A program made the translations under genes and the position numbers. DNA of 64,000 bases from Ligustrum vulgare (taxonomy: Eukaryota; Streptophyta; Magnoliopsida; Lamiales; Oleaceae), in assembly GCA_963555705.1 (NCBI GenBank), contig OY743184.1:29032639-29096638 (forward strand), given 5' to 3'. Under the pieces are notes generated by a model, which was not told where the DNA came from, made no database searches, and saw only the letters and a list, made by a program, of their open reading frames with translations. Shown here in pieces: positions 9,878 to 21,894 of this stretch (its first letter is position 1; each line of letters opens with the position of its first letter).

Positions 9878-10336
9878 AAATCACAACTAGTGGACCCGAG
9901 ACGTGACATGTGTCAATATTGGATGCCAGCTAGACGCCGGACATACCACCTAGGGAAACTTGACTTGTTCGGACCGTAAAGATTTTTATAAAAATGATAA
10001 AAGTTTCTCCTATAATTTTGACTAAAACAACCGAAAGAGTAACAAACTCTCAAAGCCAACTCATATATATAATATCAAATGAAAACCATCTGTGCTAAAA
10101 TCACCCCAAGTAGACCTGAGACGTGACGTGTGTGGATATTGGATGCCAGCTAGACACCGGACATACCACCTAGGGAAACTTGACATGTTTGGACCGTAAA
10201 GATTTTTTTTTTTAACAAAAAAAAAAAATAATGATAAAGTTTCTCCTATAATTTTGACTAAAACAACCAAAAAAGTAACAAACTCTCAAAGAAAACTAAT
10301 ATATATAATATCAAATGAAATCCATCTGTCCTAAAA
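9878..10336. repeat. Two tandem copies of a ~220-bp unit
   Basis: The block GAGACGTGAC...GGATGCCAGCTAGAC...CCACCTAGGGAAACTTGAC occurs at ~9898 and again 220 bp later at ~10118. Both are followed by TTCTCCTATAATTTTGACTAA. The second copy has a longer T/A run at 10206-10232. No coding potential is evident. Confidence 0.85.
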
Positions 10337-11944
10337 TATGCATAAAACAAAATAAAATGCAACCACTTGTATAGTATCATTTACCAAAATAACCTATATA
10401 TTGTTGAAATTTACTAGCATGCATATAAAATGAATTTCACCATTATAAATCATAGAAAACGAGGTTGGATTACTTACCTCTTATTGTCTATTCTTACTGC
10501 CGAAAAGTATGCTCTTTGGCTATGAAATTTAGTTACAACTGGATAAAACTTCTTTTCCACAACCCAAGGGTCAAGTTTTGAGTTATATCTTCATAGATTC
10601 AAGTCACTGCACTTATTTCTTTTCAAACACATGCACACTTACGAAATTCATCCAGTATTTTCTTTATTGGAAGATAATATAGGAGTTGAAAGGTTGGGGG
10701 AAGTTATTCGTGCGTTGGTAGCTTCCCAACTCTTCTTATATCAAATTCAAATGGTTCCCCCTAAAAACCAACATTATATGGGTCAGGTCAGTTCGAGTAA
10801 TCTCACATGGACGACCCAGTTTAGTCCAATACATCCCACTCGCACAGGATGGGCTTGACCTAGACTCCATTCGCATATTGTGCCAGATCATAATCAAACC
10901 CCCAAGCCGTTCATTCTGAAAATTTCAAAAATCCATACTGGAAATTGGATCGTGCGACCGACGATCAACGGAGCAAACATTACTGTACACATGTGAGGGA
11001 TATATATATAAGCTCCTCATGAGGAATACAAGTCTCGCTATACCCCAGACATATTTAATAATACAACTCAAGTATTTCTGATTCCTCAAATAATAAATGA
11101 ACATACTTTAATAATGCGCAATACATTTTGTATTCACAATTGTGTCATCAAACACGAATGGTTGACACAACTTTTAAGCCGGTAAATACAAATCTCAGTG
11201 CTAGGAAAAAAGTCTTCCTTTTCTACTAGAATCCCTTAATCTTAAGTTAGTTGCTTTCCTAGACATGTTCCATTAAACCGAATCAATCAGGTCACTGGTA
11301 ACAAGATAAAGTAGCAGCACTGACGTAAAATTTCGAGAAGAGGTCAAAAGGGTACTATATGAGGTCATATATACCTCAGGGACTCAAACAATGAAGAAGT
11401 AGGGATCCATTCTTACATTTCCCATAAGTCATCAAAGCACACGTGGTATGAAACACCTGTTATGGTGTTATTCCTTATCTTAGGGTGTTTTCTTATCAAG
11501 TTAATAACACCATATCTCATATTTCAGATATTCCTCGATATCTAACTTAATTCTCATTATTTTTTAATTCCCCTCGACAACACCAATTGAGAACTTGATC
11601 TGGCCATAAAAATAGGTCTAATGGATAGTGGAATCCATTTCAATTGCTTGTAGAAATCTTATCTTGCTACTATTATTGAGACAACTGGATCATGTACATA
11701 AAATGATCACTATGTCTCACCTCACCACAAAAAAAAAAAAAAAAAGGAAAAAAGAAAAAAACTTGTTTGAGGTGATTGCTTGTGTGAGTGAATGAGTGAG
11801 CTAATCTCAACCCATTGGACATACTTGATGTGTGCACATAAATCAATCATATATTAACCATTTAACTAGATTACATATAAGACATGAATTAAAAGATTGA
11901 TTATTAATTGACATGTGGATTTAAAAGTCCGAGAAAATTCAAAT
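10337..11944. other. No recognisable gene; probably part of a decayed copia element
   Basis: Only AT-rich sequence with a poly-A tract (11729-11760) is seen. Because the copia pol remnant to the right reads leftward and ends near 11945, its 3' LTR would be expected here. I could not find a second LTR copy or clear termini. Confidence 0.3.
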
Positions 11945-12715
11945 TCTACAAAACCCTAGAGATTTAACATGAGTTACAAAGACGTCTCTAGGTATAGGTT
12001 TCATAAAAGGATCAACAATTATATGTTGCATAGATATATACTGTATATTCACTTCTTTCTTCCCTATTATGTCTCTTACAAAATTTTATTTTGTATCAAT
12101 GTGTTCGGTTCTACTATGATACTCTGGATCCTTTGTAAAAGAAAGAGCTTCCTAGCTATCACAATAGATCAACGTAGGTTTCACATCATAAGAAAATACT
12201 TTTAAATGTCCGAAAAATCTCCTTAACCAAACAACTTCTTGTATTGCTGCAGCACATAAAACAAGTTCTTCTTCCATTGTCGACAAAGAAATGCATGTCT
12301 GTTTCTTGCTGTACCACGAGATGGCATCATTGTTAAGAAAGAATACATATCCTGAAGTTGATTTTCGCTCATCTAGATCTCCACCCCAATCGCCATCTAT
12401 ATATCATTCCCTTGATAGTATAGGGGATTATTAGCATTACCTTTCAAGTATCTCATTATCCTTTTGACTGCTTTATAGTGTTTCATAGCATACATCAAGC
12501 TCTTGACTGCACTATGGTACCTGGACATTTCTTCCTTTTCTCCAAATGTCTTAGGACACATGCGAAGACTTAGGATTTCGCCCTTAGATATAGGAGTATC
12601 ATGGGTTACATTTCCCCATTTTGAAAAGCTCAAGAATCTTCTTTATATATGACTCTTGTGACAGAGAAATAAGTTTCCTCGAAAGAAGTTCCACAATAAT
12701 TATTTATCATAAGAG
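11945..12715 (-). pseudogene. Ty1/copia pol remnant (end of RT through RNase H)
   Basis: Minus-strand translation in changing frames gives copia landmarks in order. These are a 'LSQESYIKKILELFKM' segment near 12640-12700, SRYHSAVKSLMYAM, KAVKRIMRYLKG, then DGDWGGD.DERKSTSGYVF with 'SWYSKKQTCISLSTMEEE' (12210-12400), and a C terminus resembling 'HIDTKYNFVRDII...DPFMKPIPRD' down to ~11945. About 50-60 residues that normally separate LMYAM from KAVKRI are missing, and stops and frameshifts occur. This is a dead fragment; the gag, integrase and LTRs were not located. Confidence 0.85.
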
Positions 12716-12921
12716 TTATGTAGCATGTACAATTGGAAGGATTTCTTTCCCCCAACTCCACATTATCTCCAAAATCAGCTTTCACAAACTTGCCACATCC
12801 TCATCTATAAACTCATTAGGTAGACAGGGATGGATCAAATGTATGGTGAGCATTGACAGTCACTTGTGTTGAATCCGTCGAGAATAGTTTTTATATATAT
12901 AATTTCATTTGTTCTTAAGCA

Positions 12922-12993
12922 ACTCTTGTAGCTTAACTGGTTAGAGTGTCAATTCTCTAAGAAAGATGTCTTGAGATTAATTATCTATGACAA
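12922..12993 (+). other. Degenerate tRNA-like sequence (possible SINE or pseudo-tRNA)
   Basis: TAGCTTAACTG at 12929-12939 matches the RNA polymerase III A-box pattern and is followed by GTTAGAGTG, as in tRNA D-arms. A convincing B box is missing: about 30 bases on there is only GTCTTGAGATTA. No cloverleaf could be drawn. It may be a relic of a tRNA-derived SINE. Confidence 0.25.
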
Positions 12994-13537
12994 CAATCCT
13001 TTTTACATTTATTTTAGTTCAATATTTTTCAACATTTTGAAGCTTAATTACAAAATCAATGCAATGAGAAAGAATTGAACATATGCCCTTCTTGAAAATT
13101 ATGGAAACCTTGACTTGATCAACGCAACATTGGGTGAATTTGAAATATAAAATTAATAAATTTGTAATAACATTATGATTTATAAATATGGAGATATTTT
13201 TCTATCAAATTGTATCTAATGCAATGTTATACAATTCATTCTTTGCAAAATTATCTCTATGAATTAAAACTTCTTCTCTCGTTTCATGATGAACTTTTAA
13301 GATGAAAAATATGGTAATATTTATTAATTTCTTTTAATAAGATGGTAATATTTAATAATATCAAGTCTTTATTACACATATAGATAAGAAAATTCAAAGA
13401 GCGAGTTCATGAAAAATAAAAAATTATTAACCTCTTGGTGATATCGAAATCTACTTTGATTTTTATTACGGTCACTGACGTGCAACGACCATTCATACTC
13501 ACTCGAGATCTTGGATTCGTCCATGTGTACAGAATAA

Positions 13538-14203
13538 TCTACAATATATAAAAAGGGAGGATTGAAAAGAAACTTTTGAATATTTTTTTATTTACCCTCA
13601 TATATTTAGTTATATACATCATATAACCTTAACCCCATATTTAATAATATTAAATAAATAATTAAATTAATTTATAATTTTATAATTTTATATTATTATT
13701 CGTTCCCATTTATTTAATATTAAATTAATCTATTATCTAAAAATTTACAATATTGAAATATAATTTCATATTATTATATTTTTACATTTATTAAGCTTTA
13801 AGAAAAGAAGAAAAATTACTTCATCATTTAATATATCTGCATCTACATCTACATCTACAATATATTAAAAGTAAGGATGAGTGTGAAACTTTTGATTTTC
13901 CATTTTACCCTTTAATTGTTATGTTTTTAATCAATATTTACCTTAAAAACTAATTTATTTCTTTAAATAAAATTATCATTAGCTATTAATATTAATCTAT
14001 AATATATTTAAATATTTTTCTCATTTGTCAATAATATAATTAAAATTGAATTTTTTTATACTTACATAATGTTAGACTTTTTTTATTATAAAAATATGCT
14101 CCTAAATTAATTAGACTTGTATATACATAGTTTTTTCATATTTTCTGCGACGTGTATCATTTACTCTATACATAAAATGTGCAAAATACGTGCTTACAAC
14201 TAG
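13538..14203 (+). mobile_element. Helitron-like non-autonomous element(s), two possible 5' ends
   Basis: Two Helitron-style 5' termini occur, each preceded by A: TCTACAATATATAAAAAGG at 13538 and TCTACAATATATTAAAAG at 13854. A CTAG end followed by T lies at 14200-14203, after TGCAAAATACGTGCTTACAA, which looks like a decayed form of the usual ACGTGC-loop-GCACGT hairpin. Either a 666-bp element or a 350-bp one nested at its end would fit. The interior is AT-rich and non-coding. Confidence 0.5.
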
Positions 14204-17200
14204 TATGTACAAATAGCATAACCCTTATCATAATTATAACATCATCGTTTCTTTCAAATGAATCATCAATCATGTATCATTCAATCACATATAAAATAGA
14301 TATACACAGATCCCATTTCCTCATTTGTGTTTCAAATGAGTCAGAAGGTGTAATGTTGGAGGGTTTAAGTTTAAAACATAGGGTAGGGTAGCTGTATAGA
14401 TGTGAGATTACTATTACTATTTTGATGCTCCAATTATCAGTGTGACATCTTAAACGGAACCGAATGAATATACACAAGTTTGTTTTAGTAATGTCACTCG
14501 TGTCGTCTTCTCCTTTATTCACGCTACATATAAATACAAAAAGAAAGAAAAAAGGTTACAACAAACAAACAAACAAAAAATTCAATGTGCTGGGTGTTTT
14601 CCGACACTACCTCTCCTTTCTTTCTGCGCTATATAAAATTTTCATCATCAATCATCTATTAATTTTCATATTGTGTCCATAAAGATGATTGTGATTTGTG
14701 TCCAAAATTTTCTTGTAAGGGCAAAAAAACTTATTTATCTCTTATATTTTTAAATAATCGAACTAAATAACTAATACAAAAGTCAAAAATAAATATTTTA
14801 CACTCTTTTCAATGCACATTAGCAAAATATTTGGATATAAATTGTGATTAAAAGTAAAATATGTTAATTAATTGAAAGTTAAAAATAATAATGCTTTGAA
14901 AAAAAATTGAGTATATAAAAGCAAACGTTAAAAACCTTTCATTTAATTAAAATGTGGTGTAGATATAAAAAATTGTGGTTTGAATATAACTACCCATTAT
15001 ATAATGAAGAAATTGCAGAAAAAAATATATTTTCATATTGTTATTTGCATAAATGTCGGCAAATTTTTCTCTGTCCATTTTGCTATTATTCGGACCAAAA
15101 TACCTTTCGTAACAATTTTAAATTTCAATACAAAGACAAGAATTTTTATATCATTTAAATTAATTGTATTGATATATAGGATGTGATATGTGGATAACGT
15201 CTTTGGGTAGGAGTGATTTTATGTAATGGGTATTCCAAGTAATATAATTCCATGGAAATGTGTACCATCCTTGTTGTGTTTACATGTGTGCGCGTGGAAA
15301 TTATAATTCAAACTTTATTTATTAACTACAAAGATGCTATTTTCTTTCATACTTTCATTTTAATAATCTTACTAAAGGGTTTACATATGTTAGTTCTCAT
15401 ATAGCCGATTTTACCATTGTCGTACTATCGTTCCAGATAAATGAAATGTCAATCGTCGAGATTAATAAGAATAAAATGTCGAGAACTACTTTTCAAATGT
15501 CAAGAACTTCATGTATATAGAGAAATAATGAAGACCTCACTCAAACCTCGTTGTAGAAACATGTGAACTACTGAGATATGAAGCTATTAAGCCCATGTAT
15601 TATACCCATTATTCTCCAGTAATGCATTTTATAATAATAAATCTTGAGAGATGTGTGGTTAAAAATCAGGAAAATATTTTTGATTTATGTGTCAATTATT
15701 TTAATGGTAAAATATAGTTGAAAATAACTTTGTCGATAACTACTCTTCAAATATCACGAACAAATGAAAAGCAATTAAATGAAGGGGAAGATGATAACGA
15801 CAACAAAGGATGAGTAAAACGATAATATTTCTAATTTTGACTTGTTACTATTACTATGGTCAAATAAGTTTGTTAATATTCTTCAAATAACAACTGATGT
15901 TGTCCTATTTTCAAGCCACTTTCGCTTGTCATCCATGTTAATGAATATGGTATAGTGCCGAATTGCTCATGAGATGCCTAATACTCGAATGTCATCAGCG
16001 CAAATAAAATCAGTTAAACACGAATATTTAATATGAATATTCCAACTGTATGTAATATAAAAAATGCTCATTACAAAATATTCCCTAAATTCGCCCAATT
16101 TTTACTGTTATTCTTGACATTTTAAAATATATAAAGAATTACATTTAAAAATTCATTCTGGACGTTTACAAAATGTCATGAACGATTTGTCAATTATATA
16201 CTTCACGATATTGATTTATCATCTTCTTCAACTTCAACCACAATGAAAATAAATTTACTTTAAAATTTTCCAATAATATTCTTACGACAAATATTGACTG
16301 ATTATTTAGATAATCTAATCAATTTTAATCAAATATACAATAACAATTATTAAACACATCTTATCAAAACAAACAAGATTAAAAAGTAAAAAATTACCTT
16401 TTATTGAGAATTGTGGAGAGCCCATTCAATTCGTAAATTTGAATGACATTAAATTTCTTGAAATGACATTATATGTGTTTGTTATGAATTGAACAATATA
16501 GTTGTTTGTTAGTGTTAATAATTTTCTACTATATCTTCCTTTCCGAAAATAATTGATCAATATCTAGCAGATAATGAAATCAAATGGAACAATTAAGATT
16601 ATAATAATAACTAACATTATTGTATTTCTTATGGAAACCAATTATTAGCCTCGAAATTCACGAGACATTAAAAAAATTATTTTATTTTTTGTTAAGGGTA
16701 TAATGTACATTTTTGTGCCTAAATCAACTATTTTTGCAAATAAGTACACTAAATTATATTAGCAACACTAATAAAATATAATTTTTATAAACACATGACC
16801 ACAATAAATATACAAATATAATCCTATCTAATTATAAAACAAAAAAAGACAAAGATATGTACACCACCATCTTCAATCCAAACATAAATCAACTGTGGTG
16901 TTAGTTTGAATTGAAGGAATTTGTTATGTAATTACAGTGGTATTTTTTCAAAACCTAAAACTGCAGCCATTAAACATTCGAAATCTCCTTAGAAAACAGA
17001 AAGCCAATCCATAACTAACCAATCCTTATGCTTCTTCTTTTTGGAAATAAAGAGTCTTTCTTGCATGCCATAATACAGAGGTCAAGGTACTTCATTAATA
17101 TAACTGAAAAAGTGAATAAAAACCATAATAAAAGTGCAGTATAGTCATCCACACATTTAATTGAAAGCAAACTCAAACATAGGGTTGATTGGGTCGAAGG

Positions 17201-17640
17201 ATGAAAGTCTGCAATGTATAATAGATTATGGATTCAAAATAATTTGTCTGAGTCGATTCAAAAGGCACAAACTGATTTATGCTTCTTACTTTTTACAGCT
17301 TTCAATTATAGGGATTAGGATTAATACTCTATATCAGAAACTATACACTGCTCTAGTTCTTGTAATAAACCAAGGATTTTTATTGTTTAGAGAACATATT
17401 AAAGAGAAGAAGTTGAGAGATTGTGGTGCACCTAAGAAAATTAAAAGGCCATTTATGTAATTTAATTATGTCTATTTTGTAAATAAATCAAATATTTAAA
17501 ATTTTGGTGTGGAAAATAAATTATAGCCACCTTTTTCAAAATTAGACATTTTTCACTTGATAAGATGGAATTGGACATTTTTTGTAAATTCCCCATATAT
17601 AATTTGTTTATCCATTAAAACTTACTTTCCTTTTTATTAC
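14204..17640. other. AT-rich intergenic sequence, no recognised gene
   Basis: I see no supported gene, RNA or complete element here. Short open frames, such as the one ending at 17460, show no family resemblance, lack an ATG or composition typical of coding sequence, and are treated as chance. Confidence 0.5.
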
Positions 17641-18190
17641 AAAGGGTTAATTGCAGCAAAAGTCACGAGAGTTTCACCATAATTTCAAAGCAGTCACTAA
17701 AGTTTGCATATGCTTCGAAAATTGTCAGTTGGCTAAATTTCTATCCCAAAAATAAATATTCATTATTTAGATTTTAGAAAACTTATCAAAAAATTATTTA
17801 CCCATACATATTCATAAATATAAAAATTCGTATTTTTGTAAGTATAATGCTATTAATATGTATTTATTACGATTTTGTTTTTAGGTTAGTAATTTAGATT
17901 TTTTTTTTGTTATTATTTATAAATTTGTGAATAAGCATAGAGAAACAATTATCAATTTTTATTTTAAATACGTAATATATTCTTCTGTGTTCGAAATTTA
18001 GGAGGTGATTGCTGTCATAATATTTGCAAAATTGAGTGATCGTTGGTGTAAATTTCAAACTCCAGTGATCGTTTTAAAATTTTGGTGAAACTTAAATAAC
18101 TGTTGGTGTAAGTTTTAGACTTTAGTGACGGTTTTAGAATTTTAAAGAAGCTTTAGTGACCGTTGAAATTAGTGAAAATTACACCCACAC
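17641..18190. repeat. Candidate short repeat with imperfect inverted ends
   Basis: The stretch begins near GGGTTAATTGCAGCAAAAGTC and ends near AGTGAAAATTACACCC. The two ends are roughly inverted, and inside are repeated phrases of the type 'cagtgatcgttttaaaattttggtgaaact'. No clear TSD was found, so the boundaries are guesses. Confidence 0.25.
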
Positions 18191-18430
18191 ATGGTTTTAA
18201 ACTTTCCATTTCAAAGATCAGTTTTACAATCTATTTATTCAAAAATCAGGTCACAATTTAAAAATTTTATATTTCTTTTTAATGTTACTAATTTAAATTA
18301 CCCACACACCCACCCCATGCACAATTCAGCAACCCTAATTAATTTCATACAAACTGATATCTTCACAAAATGTCAAAATTATTATCTCCGTCATGAAAAT
18401 GGAACCGCTGTCAATGCCACCGTTTTTTTA

Positions 18431-19310
18431 TTCAGGTGAATAAGACAACGGTCTGTCCATTGTGTGAGAAAATTGTTAAGATTAGGGGCGGCAGAAAGGA
18501 GGCAACGATGAACGCAGAGCAGCTGTTCGCAGTTGCTGCTTCGCTATATCTAAGCATCGCCTCATTTCTGCGCTCACAGTGAACCACTACTGTGCTGCAT
18601 AAGCTCAGCGACAAGCTGCTGCCTCGAGATAGCGTAACAACATCGGATGATGACACTTCATTTTTTCTTTTTCTTTTGTTGCGATTTTCAATGTTAGGCT
18701 TTGAATGTGTATGTGTGTTGGATGGGTGGTGGTTGGCAGTGGTTAATTGGAGGGTTGGTTGTGGTGGCGGCGATTTAGGTGCAGTTTGGTGGTCTTCATT
18801 GCATTTTTTATGCAGGTGGTGGTTCTGGTGAGGTGGGGTGGGTTAGTGCAGGAGGTGATGGTCATGGTTGCAGTAGTGACGGTGTGATTGAGGTTTGCGA
18901 TGGTAAGTTGTGGTGATGGTAGTGTGTAGTTGTGGTTTGGAAGATGGAGGCGGTGTTGGTGGGTGCTTGTGTATTGTTGTGTGTTGTAGTGGAAATCGAG
19001 GGTGATGTTGGTGCTACAGGCCGTGTTAGAAATCAGGGTGATGCTGGAGTGTTCATGTGGTAAGTTGTGTGGTCGTGGTGTAGTATAGTGCAGGTGCAAG
19101 TGCAGGTATAGGTGTCAATGATGGTGGCATGCTGGTAGTGTGCTGTGGTGTTGATTGGTTGTGGTAATGGCCCAGTGTGTTGGCTATGAAGTGGTGGTGT
19201 GTGGTGGTGGTGGCACACTGGTTGGGTGTTGTGTTTGATGGTGGTAGCGGTAGTGGTGGGGTAAGATAGGGGGTGTGGCGGGTAACTTGTTTGTAACCGA
19301 TTAATAGATA
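18431..19310. repeat. Strongly strand-asymmetric G/T-rich low-complexity region
   Basis: The plus strand is dominated by GTGGT, GGTGG and TGGTGATGG words, with few Cs in the second half. Long open frames on both strands are by-products of this composition. Comparable GGTGG- and CCACC-rich stretches occur inside the Tekay-type LTRs at ~26200-26600 and ~36780-37500, so this may be an LTR fragment. Nothing else identifies it. Confidence 0.5.
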
Positions 19311-19800
19311 AGTTGTGACCAATTAAATTGAAATTTTAAATTGAGATAAAGTCGGGACATTCGAAAATCGAGATTTTGTGACCTATAAATAAGTTGTGAC
19401 TTAAAAATTTTGAAAATTGTGACCGAAAAATAATTTGAGACAAAAAATTGTAAAAACTGTGACTCTTAAAATCGAGATTTGTAATTGAGAAAAACTTGTG
19501 ACCTACAAAATTCGAAATTTGTGATCGATAAATAAGTTGTGACTTGCGAGATTTGTAAATTGTGATCGAAAAATTAGTTGTAACCTGAATTTTTAGAATT
19601 TGTGACCTAGAAATATGTCGTGACCTATAAAATTTGTGACTGATAAGAGAGTTGTGACCGATTAATTTGATAATTTGTGATCCAAAAAAAAGTTGTGACC
19701 TATAAAATTTGTAATTTATGACCAGAAATAGACCGTGACTAATTATTTTGATAATTTGTAACCTTTAAAATTTTTGAGTTGTGACATGTGACCATAAATT
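19311..19800. repeat. Irregular array of 'TTGTGACC(T/G)AT' phrases
   Basis: The words GTTGTGACC, TTTGTGACC and TTGTGATC recur every ~20-40 bases for almost 500 bp, usually followed by (T/G)ATAAA or AAAATTTG. It reads as a degenerate short-period tandem repeat. No coding frame is present. Confidence 0.65.
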
Positions 19801-19997
19801 ATATAGTTGTGATCTTAATTATTTAATTATCAATTTAATTATATATTTTAAAAAAAAAAACTGATTTTTGAACTAAAAGAACAAATTTCTTAAATATGAA
19901 ATCTTAACTTTAAAATTTCTTACTTGTATATTTTGCCCTTGAAATTAACCCTCTTACAAACTAAAACTTTAAGGGTTAAATAGTCCAAATAATAATA

Positions 19998-20002
19998 ATA
20001 AT

Positions 20003-20060
<58 letters not shown>
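19998..20060. repeat. (AT)n microsatellite
   Basis: About 30 uninterrupted TA/AT dinucleotides. Confidence 0.95.
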
Positions 20061-20062
<2 letters not shown>

Positions 20063-20169
20063 TCACTATTTTACACAAATACTCAACTTTTATCATCATA
20101 ATTGAAATTTATGTCATTTTAAAGAATTACTAAAAAATAATTCAATTTTTTTTAAAATTTTTTTTTTTA

Positions 20170-20410
20170 CTGAAAAATACGTTCTTCGTTACTAGTATCA
20201 TCTTATGATACTTTTAAAATATCACAATAAGGTACTTATGATAAGTATCACAACAAGGTACTTATGATACTTTCAAAATTTTAATATCATAGTCTAAAAC
20301 TCTATCAAATTTTTATGATACTTTGGTTGGAACTTTAGTATCTCATCTTGATACTTTATAAAATTTTTATGATACTTTCACTATTCGGTTAGACATTTCA
20401 TCAAACAAGT
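20170..20410. repeat. Degenerate 'TTATGATACTTT' repeats
   Basis: TATGATACTTT and its variants (CTTGATACTTT, GATAAGTATCAC) occur repeatedly within 240 bp, some as inverted copies (GATAAGTATC). The flanking 20411-20830 is AT-rich except for a short GC-richer patch around 20446-20510. No gene is seen. Confidence 0.6.
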
Positions 20411-20829
20411 TCTAAACTTGGTAAAAACTCGATTGTGACGTCCTTCAATAACACACCGAGCCTCGTTGAGGACAAGGGAGGTAACACGGCGCTGTTGACG
20501 CGATGTTGGTGAGAATATTATAAATTTTTAAGAGGAAAAAAAATGTAAATAAAAGTCAATTAAAATACTAATGCAAGTAAAATTTCAATAAGGGGTAAAA
20601 ATGTAATATGTTATCCTTTTTATTTACCAAAAAATAAAATAACTACACCCGTTAACTTTATGCTACAAAATCTATTATAAATAAAGAATTATTTTCTTAT
20701 TCATTGTTTTCACAATGCGGTTGTCCTATTAATTTTTTATTTTTTTAATGATGTTTTATTTATATTTCTGAATAATCTGGCAAAAATTAAAATAAAAAAT
20801 ATTCTCACCATTTCTTGAATATTTATGCT

Positions 20830-20995
20830 CTGTTCAGTTGCCACATTGATTTACAAATAAAATCTTGTTGTTTTCGAGATAAAATATATGGTTGAGAAGA
20901 GATTTTGAAAATGCTTGTGATTAAAAAGTTGTCTGAGAATGTTGATTATAAATTGGTTTAAAATAAAGAACACAAGCTTAGCCTCTATTTGGTAA
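20830..20995 (-). mobile_element. MITE-like repeat (family also at 32.9, 47.4, 52.8, 53.4 and 53.6 kb)
   Basis: The segment ends AGCCTCTATTTGGTAAA and begins with a CTCTGTTCAGTTGCC phrase. Its interior, read on the minus strand, shares the TAATCA.A..CATTTTC...CTCAACCA...TTTTATCTC motif order with copies at 47398-47575 and 53612-53775. It is short and non-coding. Exact ends and TSD are not resolved. Confidence 0.55.
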
Positions 20996-21230
20996 AAAAA
21001 AAAAAAAAAAAAAATTGAATAAAGAATGTGAAATTTTTGGGATAAAATATCTATACCAATTATAAAAGGCCCTATCTATGAGAAACTTTTTTAGACAAAA
21101 ATATCCCTACAATATTTCATAATTCCCTATTTATCCCTAAATTAATCATATTCGTTTTTTATTTTTTATTTTTTTATGTCATTATTTCTATCTTTATGAC
21201 TACCAATTACCACCGGTCCCAATTACAAAT

Positions 21231-21760
21231 ATGTACATGCAAGTTTGAATAAAAAAAATTGCAATCACTCATCAACAAAGTATTTTGTCTATAAGTTTTG
21301 AATCTAGACGATTTCCTCCATTGAATAGTATTCTTTAAATGCCTACAAATAATTAGAAGGAATTATTAGTTATTTGTTAATAAAATATAAATTCATAATT
21401 AAAAATTCCCATTCTTCAATATCTTATACATTTTGTAAAGAAGCAAGTTGAAAATGTTTTGTGACTATCTCATTTACATGTTTCTCATACCATAGTACGA
21501 CTTTCATCAAAACCTCCAGGTTGTTGAGGATACTGAAATTTTCACATTGAAAACTAACATTAGTATTCAAACTAAATAAAATATGGAAATAATTCAAAGA
21601 TTTGTAATAAATTTTAAATTTGTGTTTTCATACATTTACATTTTGCCACATTGTATTGCTTTTCGACCTTTGGCCTCCACGTGCCCAATAAGTTTTTTAA
21701 AGTCCTAAAGTTTCAATAAATTATATAATATGTTTTAAAATAATAATAAAATTCAAATTT
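21231..21760. other. Spacer between two Helitron 5'-like copies, no gene seen
   Basis: AT-rich sequence with no recognisable coding frame or terminus. It separates the first Helitron 5' region (21050-21230) from the second copy beginning near 21767. Confidence 0.4.
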
Positions 21761-21856
21761 TCATAATAATTATAAAAGGCCCTATATATGAGAAACATTT
21801 TTAGACAAAAATATCCCTACAATATTTCATAATTCCCTATTTATCCCTAAATTAAT

Positions 21857-21894
21857 TGATGTGATCAGATATGGGGATCACCAAGAACACGCGG
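21857..21894 (-). repeat. Remnant (38 bp) of the 3' LTR
   Basis: This matches the first ~34-38 bases of the LTR at 29079 with one substitution (TGATGTGATCAGATATGGGG against TGATGTGATCCGATATGGGG). It then switches into integrase sequence. It marks the breakpoint of an internal deletion. Confidence 0.9.

Noticed and set aside
17161..17460. 99-codon frame
   Set aside because: It starts at a TTG with no ATG context, has AT-driven composition and no recognisable domain.
18592..19322. Several open frames on both strands (His/Thr-rich or Val/Gly-rich)
   Set aside because: They follow from the G/T-rich skew of the region and have no domain or start context.
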